Positions 12,801 through 26,573 of a DNA stretch of 64,000 nt are shown here, piece after piece; positions within the stretch are counted from its first letter, which is position 1; each line of letters opens with the position of its first letter. This DNA comes from Crotophaga sulcirostris (Eukaryota; Chordata; Aves; Cuculiformes; Crotophagidae): the NCBI GenBank assembly GCA_013397455.1, contig VYZB01000209.1:533417-597416 (forward strand). The letters run 5' to 3'. The notes under the pieces were generated by a model. The model was not told the DNA's origin and did not search any database. It worked only from the letters and a program-made list of their open reading frames with translations. The position numbers were made by a program, and so were the translations under genes.

Positions 12801-15800
12801 TTTGTGGATTTTTTTTCATCTTGCTATTCTTTGAATAGATAAACCGTGGCCATCTACCCTGTTGCCCACTTCCATCTCCTTCTCCATTCCTCGGGTTAGG
12901 TTGTGTTGTGGTTACTGTGAGTCTGCCTATTCTGTTTCAGGGCTAGGTAAGGCAAGCTTGACCAGGATGCCAAAACCCACCCTGGGCTGGAGGCTGGGCT
13001 TAGTATGCTGGTGTGTCAGTACCTATGACTTGGCTGTGTACAAATTGGGAATTTTTCATGTTAAGTTAAATACGGAAACACTTTAATTTTTTTAAGCTCT
13101 AATAAAAGAACTTCTGTATAGAGAATTCTGTACCTATGGATGTGCTACTGCCTTCTTGAAACTGAACTGTTAGTTCATCAGTAGTTAAACACACATCCAG
13201 AGTGCAAGTACTGGATTATGACTAGAGAAGGACTATGTTCTAAGCCTGGATTTGTAGTCACTAAATTTGTCACTAAGGCAGTGAGCTGTCTCCCATGAGA
13301 TGATACTGGCTTCATGATTTTATCTGGCCCATCTTTGGCAAGAAGTACTTAGCTCGGATTTTGATGTCACAGTAATAGACAGTGTCAAGGGGGAAAAAAA
13401 AACACATGGAAAAGTGCCTCCTTATGCTCTGGCAATTCAATTTTTTCCCTTCTTGAACCCCACCCCCATGTGCCTCCTAACTCAGAAATCCCCTTCAGGC
13501 AAAATAATTGTGTGATGATCATTTTACAAAGACATAATATAGGCCTGATATTGCAAGGGCCTTTAACACTGGTGAAATTTCTCCCAAGAATAAAGTTATT
13601 CACTTACTTAAGGGTTGGTAGAATGAGTCCTTATGTAAGTGAGTCTTCGTAATAGCCCCAAGACTGCCTAATGCCTGGATTAAGCCTGTATGGTGATTAA
13701 TGCCTATTTACTATATCTGTTATCCCGCTGCATTTTGCTCTTCAGCCTTGATTAAGCCCTTTGCTTTACCATTTAAAATGTCCTGCTTAACCTTCTGCTT
13801 ACAAACGTACACAGTGCTGAGGTCTGCATTTTTAACTAGAACAAGTTCTACCATAAATAATAGCATTTAATTTTAAAGTGCAACAGCTACAGGCACCACT
13901 TGATTAAATGACAAAGAACAGCAATGGCAAACTAGAGAACACAGAGTTTTTTCACAACAAATGTCTACATCTACATAGAAAAAAATATACATTCCTACTG
14001 CTGATTAGTACTTTCTGTCCAGCTCTTTATTTTACATGTTTATAGAAAATTATTACCAAAGGAGCCTAAACAGTGACTCTGTGATTTCCCCAAATATCTT
14101 TTGAAGGAGATAAACTAGATTAATCGCTCTTTATAAAGTTCCCACAAGAAAGCTCACAGACACAGTAGCTTTACCTTCAAAAATAGAATGTGACTGTAGG
14201 CACTTATGCTAATCTCTTTTTTGGCAAATCAGCTTTTTTGTATTGAATCTTGCTTGATTGAATAGCACTGGAGCTGCCAGAGTAAATGCTATTATCAATG
14301 TACAGTAATTAAGGAAATAGTCCTTGTCACTCCAACAGTGTCCAGGCAGTGTCTTCTGTAATAAAGTTAAATGGTAAAGAAATCTCTTCAAGGTGCAGAT
14401 CGTGGGCCAGGGGAGCTCTTGACACGCGGTAAAGTAATGCAGAGTAGAATTACAGGTGATGGGCAAAGTATAAATGCCTGTGGAATTCATGCTAAATGCA
14501 TGTTTGACGCTAAACGTCTAAATAGATGCTCAGCACTAAAACACATAATTGTTTAATTTGTCATGTAATTTCCTGACTCAGGGCAGTTGAGCATCTCCCA
14601 GTCTCCACCCTTAAAAATGTGTGTGAGGGAGAGGAGGGGGGAGACCCTTCCATCATTCAGCAACTTCAAAGATCTTTTCCCCCTTCAGGCAGCAGCCTGC
14701 ACAAATGATAAACCTTGCTTTAAGATCAGCAGAGCTGGGCTCTGCCAAATCCATTTTGGGAGAGAATGTCAGTAAAAAGGACTTGTCATTCCTTCCCCCG
14801 CCCTTCCGTTTCACTTGAAACTTTACAGCCCAACAGTACTCTGGTGGATCGCAATTGTTCCTGCAGCACCCCAAGGGAGAGATTCCCCCCAGGAGAGAAA
14901 GAAAAACCTTTGGACTGCTTCTGTATTAAAACCTTGTTGCATGCACTGAGAAATGTAAAATGCAGTGAAGTAGGGTAATTTTCAGATATCGGCTATGCTG
15001 CTTAATAAGCAGAGAACGCTGATCTGTGCTGCCGGAGTTTTCTCAGTGCTTCTCAGCTGCAGCCCCACGTAGACATCATTGCAGCAAACTGCTCTGGCCT
15101 AAGACATGCTGAGGTCTGCATTTGGTAGCAAAGACCTTTTGTCCAGCAAAGGTACATGCAGAAGATATGTTGTTTAATGGGCAATAAATAAAAGGGAAGG
15201 TATTTAATCAAGTGTGCCGGGAAATACTGCTCATGTAAAAATACGTACATTCCCAAAGATACAGCTTGGGAAGTGAGCACTCAGAGGGGTGCAAGGGAAG
15301 GGAGAGAGAGTCCACAGTGAGGCTGCTAAATTTCATTGCACTGCTCGTAAGACACATGCAGAAGGATTCTGGCCCCTATGCTGCTTTTCCCCAGCAGCCT
15401 ATGTCTTAAACAAACTCTGTGGAATAATTTTCATATTTCATAAACCTGGCAGTTTTACTTGGGCGTATGTTACTCAGGATTTTAACATTCCCTGCAACGC
15501 TCTGTTTTAATGCATTGACATTCTGAAGGCTGGGCATTGTAACCTCTCCATTAAATCTTTGACACAATGAAGTGTCTTCTAAATAAAATAATTCAGAGGG
15601 ATCGATCCAGTGAACTTCAGGGTGCACATTTCAATTATTTTTTAAAGATGGAAGTGTTTTGTGCATATTGAGCACTAGATTTGTGGGACTGGGAGGGAGG
15701 GGAGTCATGTCTTGAGAGTGGACCTGAGCTCCATTCCAGCAGGATCTCCCAGAAATGTTTGGAGGGGAGTGAGCACACGAGCTATTCCCGTGCTTCCAGC

Positions 15801-18800
15801 ATGACTATGAACTTGGCTTTGCTGGATCCAGGCCTCTTTTCTGTTGTATGTAAAGCATCAATGTTCTATATATTGTTCCAAAGGATTTGTTTTTTTACAT
15901 ACCCCTTGCCTGACCTTCAGAACTGTCCACTTGAATCTGAGCAGAAGTGTTCTGGTCAGAATTCCAAAAGAAAGGATAGCCCAGGCAGCGAGTTTTTTAA
16001 TTGAGGCATGCCAAATACCAAAGGCAGATGCTTTTTCATTCTGTAGCTCCTGGATACGCGGTCTACTTTTCGGTTTCAAGGACAAAAGAAACACTTATCC
16101 AATTAGATGAGGCATGAGATTGTGACATACGGGCTCTTTCCTTAAATAAAAAAATGTTGGAAAAAGATATTTGACCTTAAGTCAATAAGTGCTATTAAAA
16201 TAATGAATACTCCATAAATCCAACCGTATATACAGCCCGTGTTCAGAGCTGCACTGTTTTTGTCACTGAGAAGGCTGCAAGACCGCCCAGGATAAAGCTC
16301 CACGCAACTCACTTGTCCAAATCGCATTTTGAAGGCCTTACTTTTAAAACAGGATGTACAAAAGTGTAAGCCAATTAAACTGCAAGGCAGACTTCTGCTA
16401 TCTTCTCCCATTTGACATCTCTATCGAGTCAGCTCGGATGATATCAAACATGATCTGGTTGTCAGAACAGCTGAATTTCCTCCACACGCTCAGCATAGAC
16501 GAGGGAATCTTTTGCTCTTCTTACGAGGCTTGTAGGAGCCGATTTTTTTTTTAATAGGAACTTGCTTTGCCCGTTTTAGTGCGACTTTTGTCTGCTGTCA
16601 GGAGGAAATGGTTAATGTTTTAGACACGTTGCACCTGAATCTTAAGATTCCTAGAAGCACACTTCAATTCCTGCACAAGGAGCATTGCACATCTTTGTCT
16701 GAAGCTGGGTGCATTGGGGTCTGCATCGCTTCACTCCCTGTACCTGGGGATGGGGACAATAGTTAAACTTCAAAATAATTACAGCTCTTCTGTTTCCAGC
16801 CTCAGAGCCATGATGTCTTTACTTGGTCTTAACAGCTTACCAGGCAGCAGGAATTGTTGACTGATAATTGCTGCAAGTTTCTGATCCTCCAGAAGAGTGA
16901 AGAGCCTTCTCTGTCCTCTGCCTGTTGTTCATACATGTTGCTTTGCTGAAATTATTGAAATTAGTGGTATTGACACTGCACTGAGGACTTGAGTCTCAGG
17001 TGCTGAGAATTAATGTTGTCTGTTTAATTGCATCAGTTTGCAATGTGATCTGCTACCTGTCCTTTTACATATAGCGTTGCTTAAAGTGGAAGTGCAGGCT
17101 CTCATTAAACCGGATGTGGGGCTGAGTGATACTGGAACCAATGAAAGTGACTGGAAAAATTGCTCTTGTTCTCCCCAGCAGGTCCAGCTGCCATTTTGAT
17201 TTCTCTCCACCTTGGTGTCTGCCTCTGGACCTTTGCAGCATTCATCCTGCCATATGCTGTTGCAGAGTCATTAGTTACGTGTGACACCTAATGAAACCCT
17301 GAACCAAGGTGTTCTCAGTGACAGTTCAGGACACCTGGACCCCTGGTGACTCTGGCCAAGGAGCAGCACTGCTTGAACCCTTCCTGGCCCCAGCTGCAGC
17401 ACAGATTGGGCTGGAAGCTGCATCTGTGCCCACTGGCGAGGTCCCAGTGAAGGACAGTTGCGGCACTGCTGCACCGAGAGCACCGATGCCAGTCCCCACC
17501 GGTCAGAACTCCCTAGAGATGCAGGGAACAGGGTGCAGCAGAAGGAAGCCTTTATGGAGCTCTTGGAGATGCAGATGAAGTGATGATGCTTCCCATCTTG
17601 TCTGCAGGAGCAGCAGTGTGTCAGCATATTATCCGTCTGCTGCATCCCCGTGTCTGAAGCAACGCGCGGGGTTGCTGTTCCTCCTGCTGCCCTCACTGCT
17701 GGTAGCACCTGAAACGCCACTGAGCCTCCCCCGGGCTGCAAAGATCATTGCAATGAGCACTGCCCAGGGCCACCCTGGGAGCTGAGATGTATGGCGTGGC
17801 CCTGCCGCCTTGGGCCAGCTCAGCACTCTCACCAACAAGCTAAAACCTCATGTCATCAATCACATTGCTATTGCTCCCATTGCTTTTAAGAGAGCTTGTA
17901 CAGAACTCTATTTCTGCAGTTCTCATGTCCATAAAAACCATCGAAAATACAGTGAGGTGAGGAGGAAACACCATGGATTTTTGTCATATTGGTATTTATG
18001 GCACAACTTACATTGTGACTATATTCCTGAGGAGGAGGAGCAATAAATACCCTCTGCAAAGCTCAAATTGCGATGGATGGGAGAGGAAGCAGCGACCCAA
18101 AAGGTGTCACATTCTGGAAACCTGACCTGGAAAGAAGGATCCACAATTAACAAGATGGGTAAGGGAGTCTCTGGGTCTTAGCAAACCCCTTTGATTATCA
18201 TAAAAAGGTCCCCAAAACAATGGGTGCCGAACAGTTTTAAGACATCCCACATATTATTGATGATCTTTCTGTTGGTAGGAAGAATTCAAAGGGATGGTAT
18301 TAGCATTCTGTGCAGAGAGAGAGGGAGCAGATCTATAGCATGGCTCTCAATAAATATGTTGCTGCAGCAAACTCCCTTAACACTTTGCAATTCACATCTG
18401 ATCTCTGCTGGCCTTTTTTTTCTCCTAATTAAACCTTTAGCTTGCAAATGAGCCATTTCCTACATCAAACTGGTATATGGTGAAGGAAGAAATTCTACCT
18501 GCAATTTATAGGAGTTGCTGGTGACCTAACTGTCTATCACAACCTTTCCTAATTGATTTCTTACCGTATTAAATTTGACCAATTGCTTCCACCTAGGTGA
18601 ATATAGATGAGACTATCCTTAAAAGCTATTGTGCTGACAGCAGCGAGCAAAGCCAGGTGTATGTGGTGGATGGAAGATAACAATTCATTTTGTGCACATA
18701 GTGAGAAAAGTGAAGGCCAACTGCCTTCAGTACCCAAACCCTCCTTGTTATCTCAACCTGCTGTTGTCCCAGAGCAGTGCTTGTTTGAAGAAACGGGTAG

Positions 18801-20070
18801 TGAAGTGGTGTGCATGGGGGGTTACTTTGCTGCTCGTGCGAGCTCTGTTCACCTTCTCACTTCCATCTAGAGCAGGTGCAAAACTGCCATTGCTCCCACT
18901 TTGGTTTTGGAGCTGGATGACCAAACCAACCTCTCCCCAATTGCTCGTGCCTCATGGCCCTCTTCCAACACAGTGACAGGGCAGACTTTCAAGTCCCTTT
19001 CCAGCATACAATCCCCAAAATCATGAACCAGCTGTGCCTTCACTGGTCTGTCTCATGATGAGGACTTAGAAAGGGAGTGAAATATCTGAGATGGGTGTAA
19101 CAGCACAATGTTGAACTCCTGACCTCAAGAGTTCAAATATATTCCTGGCTGCACTGTAGAGTACTTTGCGTGTCCCAATGAATCCCTTACCCTCCCCTGT
19201 AGCCGAACCACAGGAGTTTGCCTGGATTAATGTCCTGTGCCAGCGAGAAAGGACCCTTGGTTTCACTGGATAGCAAGAAGCCAGTGCTGCACCAGGCAGC
19301 AGTGAAACAAAAGGAGTTAAATCAGTCTAGTCCATTAAAAAGTCATGAGTCTCACCTCAAAAATCCTTTTCAGAAGTATATTTTATCTGATTTTTCTTTG
19401 TCTCCTGGCTCCTGAGTGTGCATTTTCAAGTCTTGCTTCTATAGCTGAAATTATGAGCAATGTCCTTTCCTTCAGCAGGAAGCCAGGAGGCTCCTGTACG
19501 CACAGGACTGGCCGTGCCGCTGCAGCTTGGCAAATATCATCGTGCTGCCAGATTTTGCACTGCTCTTGCCCCCCTGCCCCTGGGGAGGGCAGAGGCTGCT
19601 CCCCTGCTGTCAGGCACCACCGAGGGGGGTGGGCAGCCCAAACCCCCCTGTGGTGCTGGGGGAGAAGCTCCCACAGCCAGGCTGAGCAGGGCATGGTGCC
19701 CTTGGCGGGGATGTGCCTCCTCTGGGAAGAGGGTTCCCAGTCCCTACTGGCTTTATCCAGTATCTTATGATTTTCCTAAATCAGAGCCAGCTCCATTTCA
19801 CTTAAATATTTACTAATATTTAATTACTGGTATTTAATATTAAGAGATGAAGAGGCAGAAGCAGTGACCTGCGGTCAGGCTGATTTCGCCGCAGGTGTGG
19901 GGAGAACAGCAGCACATCCTGATGGCTCTTACGTGAGGAGAAACTGCGATACAAAATCCATATCCCCATCTACAGGGAAGTATGTGCCCTGAGAGATCCC
20001 CCACCACCTTTCCCGTGGTTGGGGGCTCCCAGAGCACTGCTCTATTTCTGCCTGCAAGAGCCATAATCTC
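6821..20070. other. Intergenic DNA between TM2D1 and NFIA, proximal part
   Basis: I recognise no protein-coding gene here. Open frames are short and have no family resemblance. A pure T run of 20 bases lies at 8986-9005. A very strong acceptor-like tract lies at about 11,180-11,214 (long T/C tract, then CTGCAG), and a second at 11,877-11,891. The stretch 17.3-17.8 kb is GC-richer and gives a chance 156-codon minus-strand frame. Otherwise this is unremarkable AT-rich non-coding DNA. Confidence 0.7.
11892..13125 (+). other. Possible distal TM2D1 3' UTR exon (speculative)
   Basis: A pyrimidine tract ending TTTCTTTTGCACAG places an acceptor at 11,890-11,891. About 1.2 kb downstream, AATAAA at 13,101-13,106 is followed by U/GU-containing sequence. 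This would suit a non-coding terminal exon joined to the donor-like site just after the TM2D1 stop. The acceptor at 11,214 is an equally good start, and a donor-like GTAAGA at about 11,945 could make a small internal exon. No coding evidence or transcript supports any of these choices. Confidence 0.2.
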
Positions 20071-20196
20071 AGGTCTTTTAAATACCTCCAGCGGTGGTGA
20101 CTCCACCACTTCCTCGGGCCGCCTATTCCAACGCTGAACAACCTTTTCAGTGAAGAAATTTTTCCTGATATCCAATCTAAACCTCCCCTGGCACAA
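20071..20196 (-). mobile_element. CR1 LINE fragment
   Basis: On the minus strand this reads like the CR1 segment near the end of the reverse-transcriptase frame. It translates as RFRLDIRKNFFTEKVVQRWN followed by RPEEVVESPPLEVFKRP. The DNA has the typical sequence 'TTTAGATTGGATATCAGGAAAAATTTC'-like core (in part), then the GTGGTGGAGTCACC box. It is truncated at both ends and lacks the 3' octamer tail, so it is an old, inactive piece. CR1 is the dominant LINE of birds and other sauropsids. Confidence 0.85.
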
Positions 20197-20899
20197 ATCT
20201 CCTGACTGGGTGTTTCTAGCTGCTCCAGCACAGTCTTGCCCAAGTTTGCTTCTGGCTTGTGGAGCAGCCCCCAGCCCAGCCCCTCTGCAGCCCCTGGGAA
20301 CACCCCATTCACAGACCTGAGGGCTTTAGGGGCGGTCCGAGGGATGTCCCTGTCGCCCCTTCACCCTTAAATAATAGCAGCCCTCATCTCTATGCTTGCA
20401 GGGCCTTGGCTCTGCACGGTGAGGTCCTGGTGCCTGAAGCAGTGGCTGGGAGAGGGGCTGGCCCACGCCTGGCTCCCACTGCAGATACACCAAACGCTGC
20501 GTGTCCTTCATCTGGCACATTTAGTCTGTAATTGCAACAGCCTGAACTACCACACGGTTTTATGTGCTGATATTTCATGACATTTTTATGTACATAATCT
20601 GCATATGTTATTTTTAGCAAACTTTCTCCCTGGGACAGCCCCATGTGTGCCACATCTTGTTTCCATGAGTATGTGTTTCAGTTGGGAGCGATTGGATTTT
20701 AATTTTTCCTTTTCCCTCTGTCAAGATGAGATTTTGAATTGCAGAAGCAACACACACACCATAATATTTTTCTTTCTTTTCACAAGGCTGCTGTAGAGGG
20801 TGAGAGGCAAAGCAAAAGTGAGTGAGGCAGCCCAGCTCCCGTTTCCAGACATTTCCTTGCTTGGGATCTTTCGGGGTGAGCTACTGTCACCCCAAAAAG

Positions 20900-20983
20900 A
20901 AACACCATTCTTCATGGGTGGAAACAGCATTGTTCTTGTGGAAATGGCATCATTCTTGGTGGTAACAGCATCATTCTTGGGTG
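20900..20983. repeat. Degenerate 20-22 bp tandem repeat, four units
   Basis: Four adjacent units share the pattern 'aACAgCATcaTTCTTggtG' with substitutions. They start at 20,900, 20,921, 20,941 and 20,962. This is a small minisatellite with no evident function. Confidence 0.75.
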
Positions 20984-21320
20984 TTCTGAGAGCAAAACTG
21001 TTCTTTGGTCTGTGCTGGAAGTGGTTTGCTGTGGCTCGCGGGGCTGCCAGCACATGTGGGGCTGCAGAGAGCCTTGTGCTGCTCAGAGTTTGGGAGGAGC
21101 CATGGCTTCAGGCTCTGTGTGTTTGTGAGATTCAGCTCTTGCCTGGGGACTCAGTCCCTTGGTGGGGAAATCCCAAACTTTGAAACTTAGGTCTGACTTT
21201 AATATTTGGTGGAGAAAATGTTCCCTGAGAAAATGGTGTTTTATCAAACCCAGAGGCTTCACGGAAACGTGAATGCTGGTCTTGGGAGGACGCTTTCCCT
21301 GATGGGTTTGCTAGTCTGTG

Positions 21321-21430
21321 CATGGAGGAGGTGGTCCATGTGGGGAGGAGGTGGTCCTTGTGGGGAGGAGGTGGTCCTTGTGGGGAGGATGGGGTCCGTG
21401 TGGGGAGGAATGGTCTGTGCAGGGCAGAGG
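21321..21430. repeat. 20-bp GC-rich minisatellite, about five units
   Basis: Units of exactly 20 bp start at 21,321, 21,341, 21,361, 21,381 and 21,401. The core is TGGGGAGGAGGTGGTCCTTG. The second and third units are identical, and later ones decay. The plus strand is G-rich with GGGG and GG runs that could form quadruplexes. Confidence 0.9.
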
Positions 21431-24400
21431 GGCCCACGCGGGGCAGCAGCTTTGTGGTGGGGCACAGCCATGCCCAAGCTCATCACACAGGTAATGCAGC
21501 AATGTCTCGTGGGCTCTTCCAGGCCATGCTGCCAAAGGCCAAGCCTGAGAACCCTGAGCAGAGCTTGGCCAAGGACATTGCTTTTAGAAAGGAGAAAACT
21601 AGTTTATACAACTGGCTTTTAGCTCAGAGGCTTTTTGAAGGCCTTGTCTGTCCAGAAACTTCCTTCTGCTGCACTAAACCTTGCTCATCCTGCGCCCCCC
21701 CGATGCTGCCTGTTCCATCACACAGGGAGGGTTTGTAAAACATAGGAGAAGCATTTGTGTAACTTTGATGTCTCTCTTGGCCTTCCTCCTGGCTGTGGTG
21801 CAACGGGTTCCGGGGTGGGAGGAGCACGAGGCACCCCAGTCCTTGGCTGTAAGGGCTCCGTTATAAGCTCTTCCCAAGCGCCCGAAGCAACGAAACCCCT
21901 TTTTCCTCAGCATATACAAATGAAGAAATAAAATAAACATTTGGTAACAAATCCAGCATATGGTTATTGTTTGCTACAAGGACAGGGGAAAAACATCACT
22001 CCATAACGTGGTGAAAAGGCTGCAGCTGCAATATTGCATTACAGCCCCACGCTTTATTTAATAAAGAGTCGTCCTGCCAGCCCTAACGAAATTTTTCCTT
22101 CCCCCCCCAGCCCCGAGAGGTGGTGTCGGTGCCTTCTGCTGCGATGGCCGTGGTGGGGCTGCATGTGCCCTGCGTTAGCCGAGGAATCTGCTTTCAATTC
22201 CGGCCCCTCAGATTGTATTTTCACAGCGACTCATTAGTCACCGAACGCTGACAAGCCGCTGTAAGTGTGCCATCTCCCTCATTGTTTATATGCAAGTGCA
22301 GCGACAAAAATGATTTATTTAGGTTTTAATTAAAATTTGTGGATAGACGAGTGATTTTTAGCAGTGCCGTTTCTAATTTGTGCTTGAGGGGGGGTTGGAA
22401 AAAAAACCCCAGCCTTATAGCATTTATACTTTTATAGTCACCTCGGGCAGTGACAACCTGCCCGTCACCTGCACCCAGGGCAGCGCCCAGCCCTCGCACA
22501 GCTCAGCCAGGGCCACATTTCAGAGCTGGGGGAGATTCACCACCTCTGATTCTTATGGCAAGGCACACATGTGGGGCTGCTATTGCAGGTAAACTGATGT
22601 CCCTTGAGTTTCACACCACCAGACTGACCCTGAGTGGACACAGAATTGCAGCAATTTAAGGACAGATATTTAATTGTGGGTGCAGCATCCCAGCAGTGCC
22701 CAGGAGGAAGCCAGGAAACACGGGGAGGCAGCCGAGCCCCATTGTGACTGGTTTGAAAGCAAAAGTTACCACTTAAAAGCACTGTGGAGGGTGTGGGCCA
22801 CCCTCTCCGAAATAATCTGGGGGTGCCTGGGCGCGTTCCCAGCACCAGCATCCTCCGACCCCGTGGAGCCTGGCTGCGGCGCTGCACAACGCACAGCAGT
22901 GGCCATCTGGGCAGTCTGTCCTGTCAGGAACTCGGTTGTGTCTCTGAAAGCACAACTGGGGGTGCAAGGACAAGGGTGTTGTGGTGGGGAGATGTGAAGC
23001 TTCGGGCCGTCACAGCCCCCGTGCTGTGCAGAACCCCCAGGAGAGGGGTGGTGCGGTGCTCTGGCTGGATGGGGATTTTCCTGCTGCTTGATGACCTCAA
23101 GGTGTATTTTTATAAAGCCCAATAAAGCACTAAGAGACTAAACTCATGACCCCCCCAAGTTATGAAAGTTAGGAGCCTTTCTTGGCCTAATACCATGGGT
23201 CAGAGAAATCCCTGTTATTACCTGATGTAAATATGTATTAATTAAAGCATTTTGGAAATGCAGAGTATTGACCCAACGGGCCGTAACTGCTCTCCGTGAG
23301 CAATTACCATCCATCACACAGCCCTGTATTTCAGGACAGAGCTTGTTTTTGATATTGACCTGAGGGCCTGGGTGGTTTCCTCCCCTCGCACAGACCCTTC
23401 CTGCCCCGGGGCCGCTGGGCTCCCATCCTTCCTGGGGAAATCATTAGCGGGGAGACCTGATATCCCCAATTTAAATAAATACACGGTATTTCATCCTGCT
23501 CCCTCCCCGGTGCACACCTCTGCTCCCCATCCCTGAGGCCACTTTTGAGACTTCCCACCCACCCGCAGACCCCAGGAAACACTCCGAGCAAAATATTTAT
23601 ACATAAAAGAAAAACTTTGTGCTTTCCAGTGGTGGAAATCCTTTCAAATAAAGCATTCGTCTCCCAAGACTTACACCTTCTAATTTAATTTTCCCCTAAA
23701 TCAAACAGTGTATTAATCCCCAATAGAAAACATGTTCCAGTTGCACAAACAATATTTAAATGGTATAATAGGGACATCTTTTATACATACTTCTAACAAA
23801 TCCTGAAAAAACCCGAATGTGTGGGCTATAATTAATCGAAATGCCAAGTGCCAGCTAACCAGGAAAACTCCAACACCATAAATCTGCCCCAAGCTTTCTC
23901 ACAAATGCTGATGGATGGGGACTCGCAGCTTAAATATTTAACAATCAATAATTCAAATACCTATCCTACCCTATTAAATTTGTCACATTTATTTATAAAT
24001 GCAACATCCAGCTGAAGTTTCACTAAAACTTGTGCTTCTTCCTCCCAATGACAAAATGCAGCATTTCTTTAGCTTTGGAAGAAAAAAACCACACAGGATT
24101 ATGATATTTATGTGGGAAAATAATGACCGGTGGTGTGGGGGGGAAATTAAATCCCATATACCAAAATTGTTGGCTGTGTCTCCTTCATCCTAATAGGTTT
24201 GGATAATGCAATATGCAGGCAGGTGTTATGTTGTATGAATCACATTTATAGGAATATTTTCCAATTTCTCTGCTGCCCAAGGCAGGGAGCAGCCGTTCAG
24301 GCCCTGCAGATGAATATTTCTGTGACACAGGGGGGGCTGCAGCCCCTGCCTGCCTGTTGCCTCCCGTCCTGAGCAAATCATGCAAAAACCCAAACAAAAC

Positions 24401-24531
24401 AAAAAAACCCAGAGAAAAGGATGAGTTTGGGTCTGACCTGAACACTTTGCTTTGTCCCGTGGGAGGGAAGAGTGGGACAGAAATAAACACATGCTTGGTC
24501 CAGCACTGGCAAGCGAGAGGCCATTCACTGG

Positions 24532-24573
24532 CTAATAATAATAATATTGATAATAATAATAATAATAGTAATA
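24532..24573. repeat. TAA trinucleotide microsatellite
   Basis: An interrupted run of TAA/AAT units with TGA and GTA interruptions. It is a simple repeat with no coding context. Confidence 0.9.
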
Positions 24574-26556
24574 GATCTTGCCAGCTTGCAGCACCAGCAG
24601 CCTGACTCTATTTCAGAGGTTTTTGGGAAGGCAGGGACAATTGCATGATTTGTCAGGTGGCTCCTCTCCTTTCCAATGGCCTCAATAAAAATCATGGGAA
24701 AAGCTCAGCTCAGTTTCCATCCATACAGAGGAACGGGAGGTGGCTTGGAGCATCCTGCTTCCCACTGGAGGCTTGGCCAAGCTCCCAGCTGCCTGTGGCA
24801 AAGAGGGTCCCTTTGCCTCCGAGCACCATTTATTTTAGAGGAGCACCAAAACTGCTGAACCTTAAAGGCCACGGAACTCCTGACCCCAAATATCTGTAAG
24901 GATTTAAAAAAATCACAGAGCTGCCTGTGGGTGAAGGCAGTGGGGGTGCTGGCCATGGCTCTTGTCCCCTTGTGCCCCCAGCACCATAAGAGCGTGGCTG
25001 TGCCCTGAGCACAAGTCACAGTGGCATAAATCTCCATCACAAATTTATTGCCATAATTTATCAGCTCATGTTGCTGAATGGCCAAGCAGTTAATTTTAAA
25101 ATGAAGTGGTGCTATTTTCATTAATACCCTTGTGCTAACTACCTATCAAAACATGCGGAGGCAATTAATACCATGTTGCTGAAGTACTGGACCAATAAAT
25201 ATTTCCAATCTTGGCTTGTCTTTGGCAGATGAAAGGCACCAAAAGAACCCACCGCCTCGATAATGCTCCCCGAGACCCTTTCTTGTCGCATCACCAGGAA
25301 CATTTACATTTAAGGAAGAAATTAAGTAGCCAGATCTGCCAGTAACAGGAATTCAAAAGGCCGTTGTATCATGACATGTGAGTAGTCCCTTCAGGATGCC
25401 TTGCAATAACAATAAGCTTGGGAGAAGATTGGAAATTTCTAAAGATGATATATCAGCAATACAAAAGCAATTTGGCACAGCCTGCATTTGGGGAAAGAAA
25501 GGTGAAAACGCCCAACATGTCAAAATTCAGCATAAATACTTTGTCATCACCACACTTACTGCAGCTTCATCACCCACCGTACCACGGAGCATCCTTTTGA
25601 GGGAAAAAAGGCCTCACACGTGGACTTTGGTGTTTGTGGCCATAATGGGGTTTTCAGCCCCTGTTTATGCCACTGATGAAATATCAAATGGTGACAAATG
25701 AAACCTCACTAAAAAGGGAGAGCTGGGTTGACAGGCTTCTCACCAGTGCACTGCACAACTCTCCCTGCAGCCACATCCCACTACTTCTCCCACCAAGGCG
25801 GCACAGCAAGGGCCTGCTTTTCTCTGCCTGAGCCTTACCGGGTACTATTTCCTCCCAAAGTTTTTATTTTTCTGTTAGAGGGCTATTGCGTATTCTTGCC
25901 GCGTCCCGAGGCAAGCTGACACATTTTGATAGTAATAAATAATAAATGGGATTTATTTCCTTAGATGCTGATGGAGACCTTTTCTTCTGCAGGAAGAAAG
26001 TGAGAACGAAAGAGTCCAAGACAAGGAGTGAGGAAGCAGGAGAGGGTGCCCAGGCCGCGGCCGTGGCCCTGTGGGTGCCTTCTCCCAGCACAGCACGGAG
26101 CGGGGCCCGTCTGCCCTCCTGGAGCCCCTCCTGCTTCCTCCACTGAAACCCTGGGCAGCCTCAGCCCACAGCCTCCACAATAGAGGGTTCAAATAAATAA
26201 TAGTGAATGATTTTTGTAGGAGGGAGGTAATGGGCGAGAGTGCAGGAGCAGGGGCCGAGCGCTCGGAACGGGTGCTGCTAAGAAACGCCAGAATGTGGCA
26301 TCAGCCACGCTGGCTGCAGGCAGGTGATGGGAGCATCTTTCCCTCTGCACTGCAACTGCTCTTTTAATATTTTTTTTTTTTAGCATGTTTTAATTTTTCT
26401 GTGTGTGCTCATGCTGCGATGTGCATGGGTGGGTCCCTGTCCCCTCCTTCCCACCCCTGCATCCCCTGTGCTTGCTGCTGCGATTGGATGGAGCATCCAG
26501 CTCCTGCTGCCCCACGGGGCAGGTTGGCACATCCCTGGGCTTGTTTCCAGGCCGAA

Positions 26557-26573
26557 GCACCACCACCACCACC
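26557..26573. repeat. Short CAC trinucleotide run
   Basis: About five consecutive CAC units lie in a GC-rich intergenic stretch. Frames across it give His or Gly runs by chance. Confidence 0.8.

Noticed and set aside
17271..17741. 156-codon minus-strand intergenic frame
   Set aside because: Located in a GC-richer patch, with competing frames on both strands and no recognisable domain or splice structure.
19840..20312. 118- and 127-codon minus-strand frames near 20 kb
   Set aside because: The only recognisable part is the CR1 fragment; these are remnants of a transposon frame, not host genes.
21321..21430. Regular 20-bp repeats as a CRISPR-like array
   Set aside because: Units are directly adjacent with no unique spacers, and the context is a vertebrate genome.
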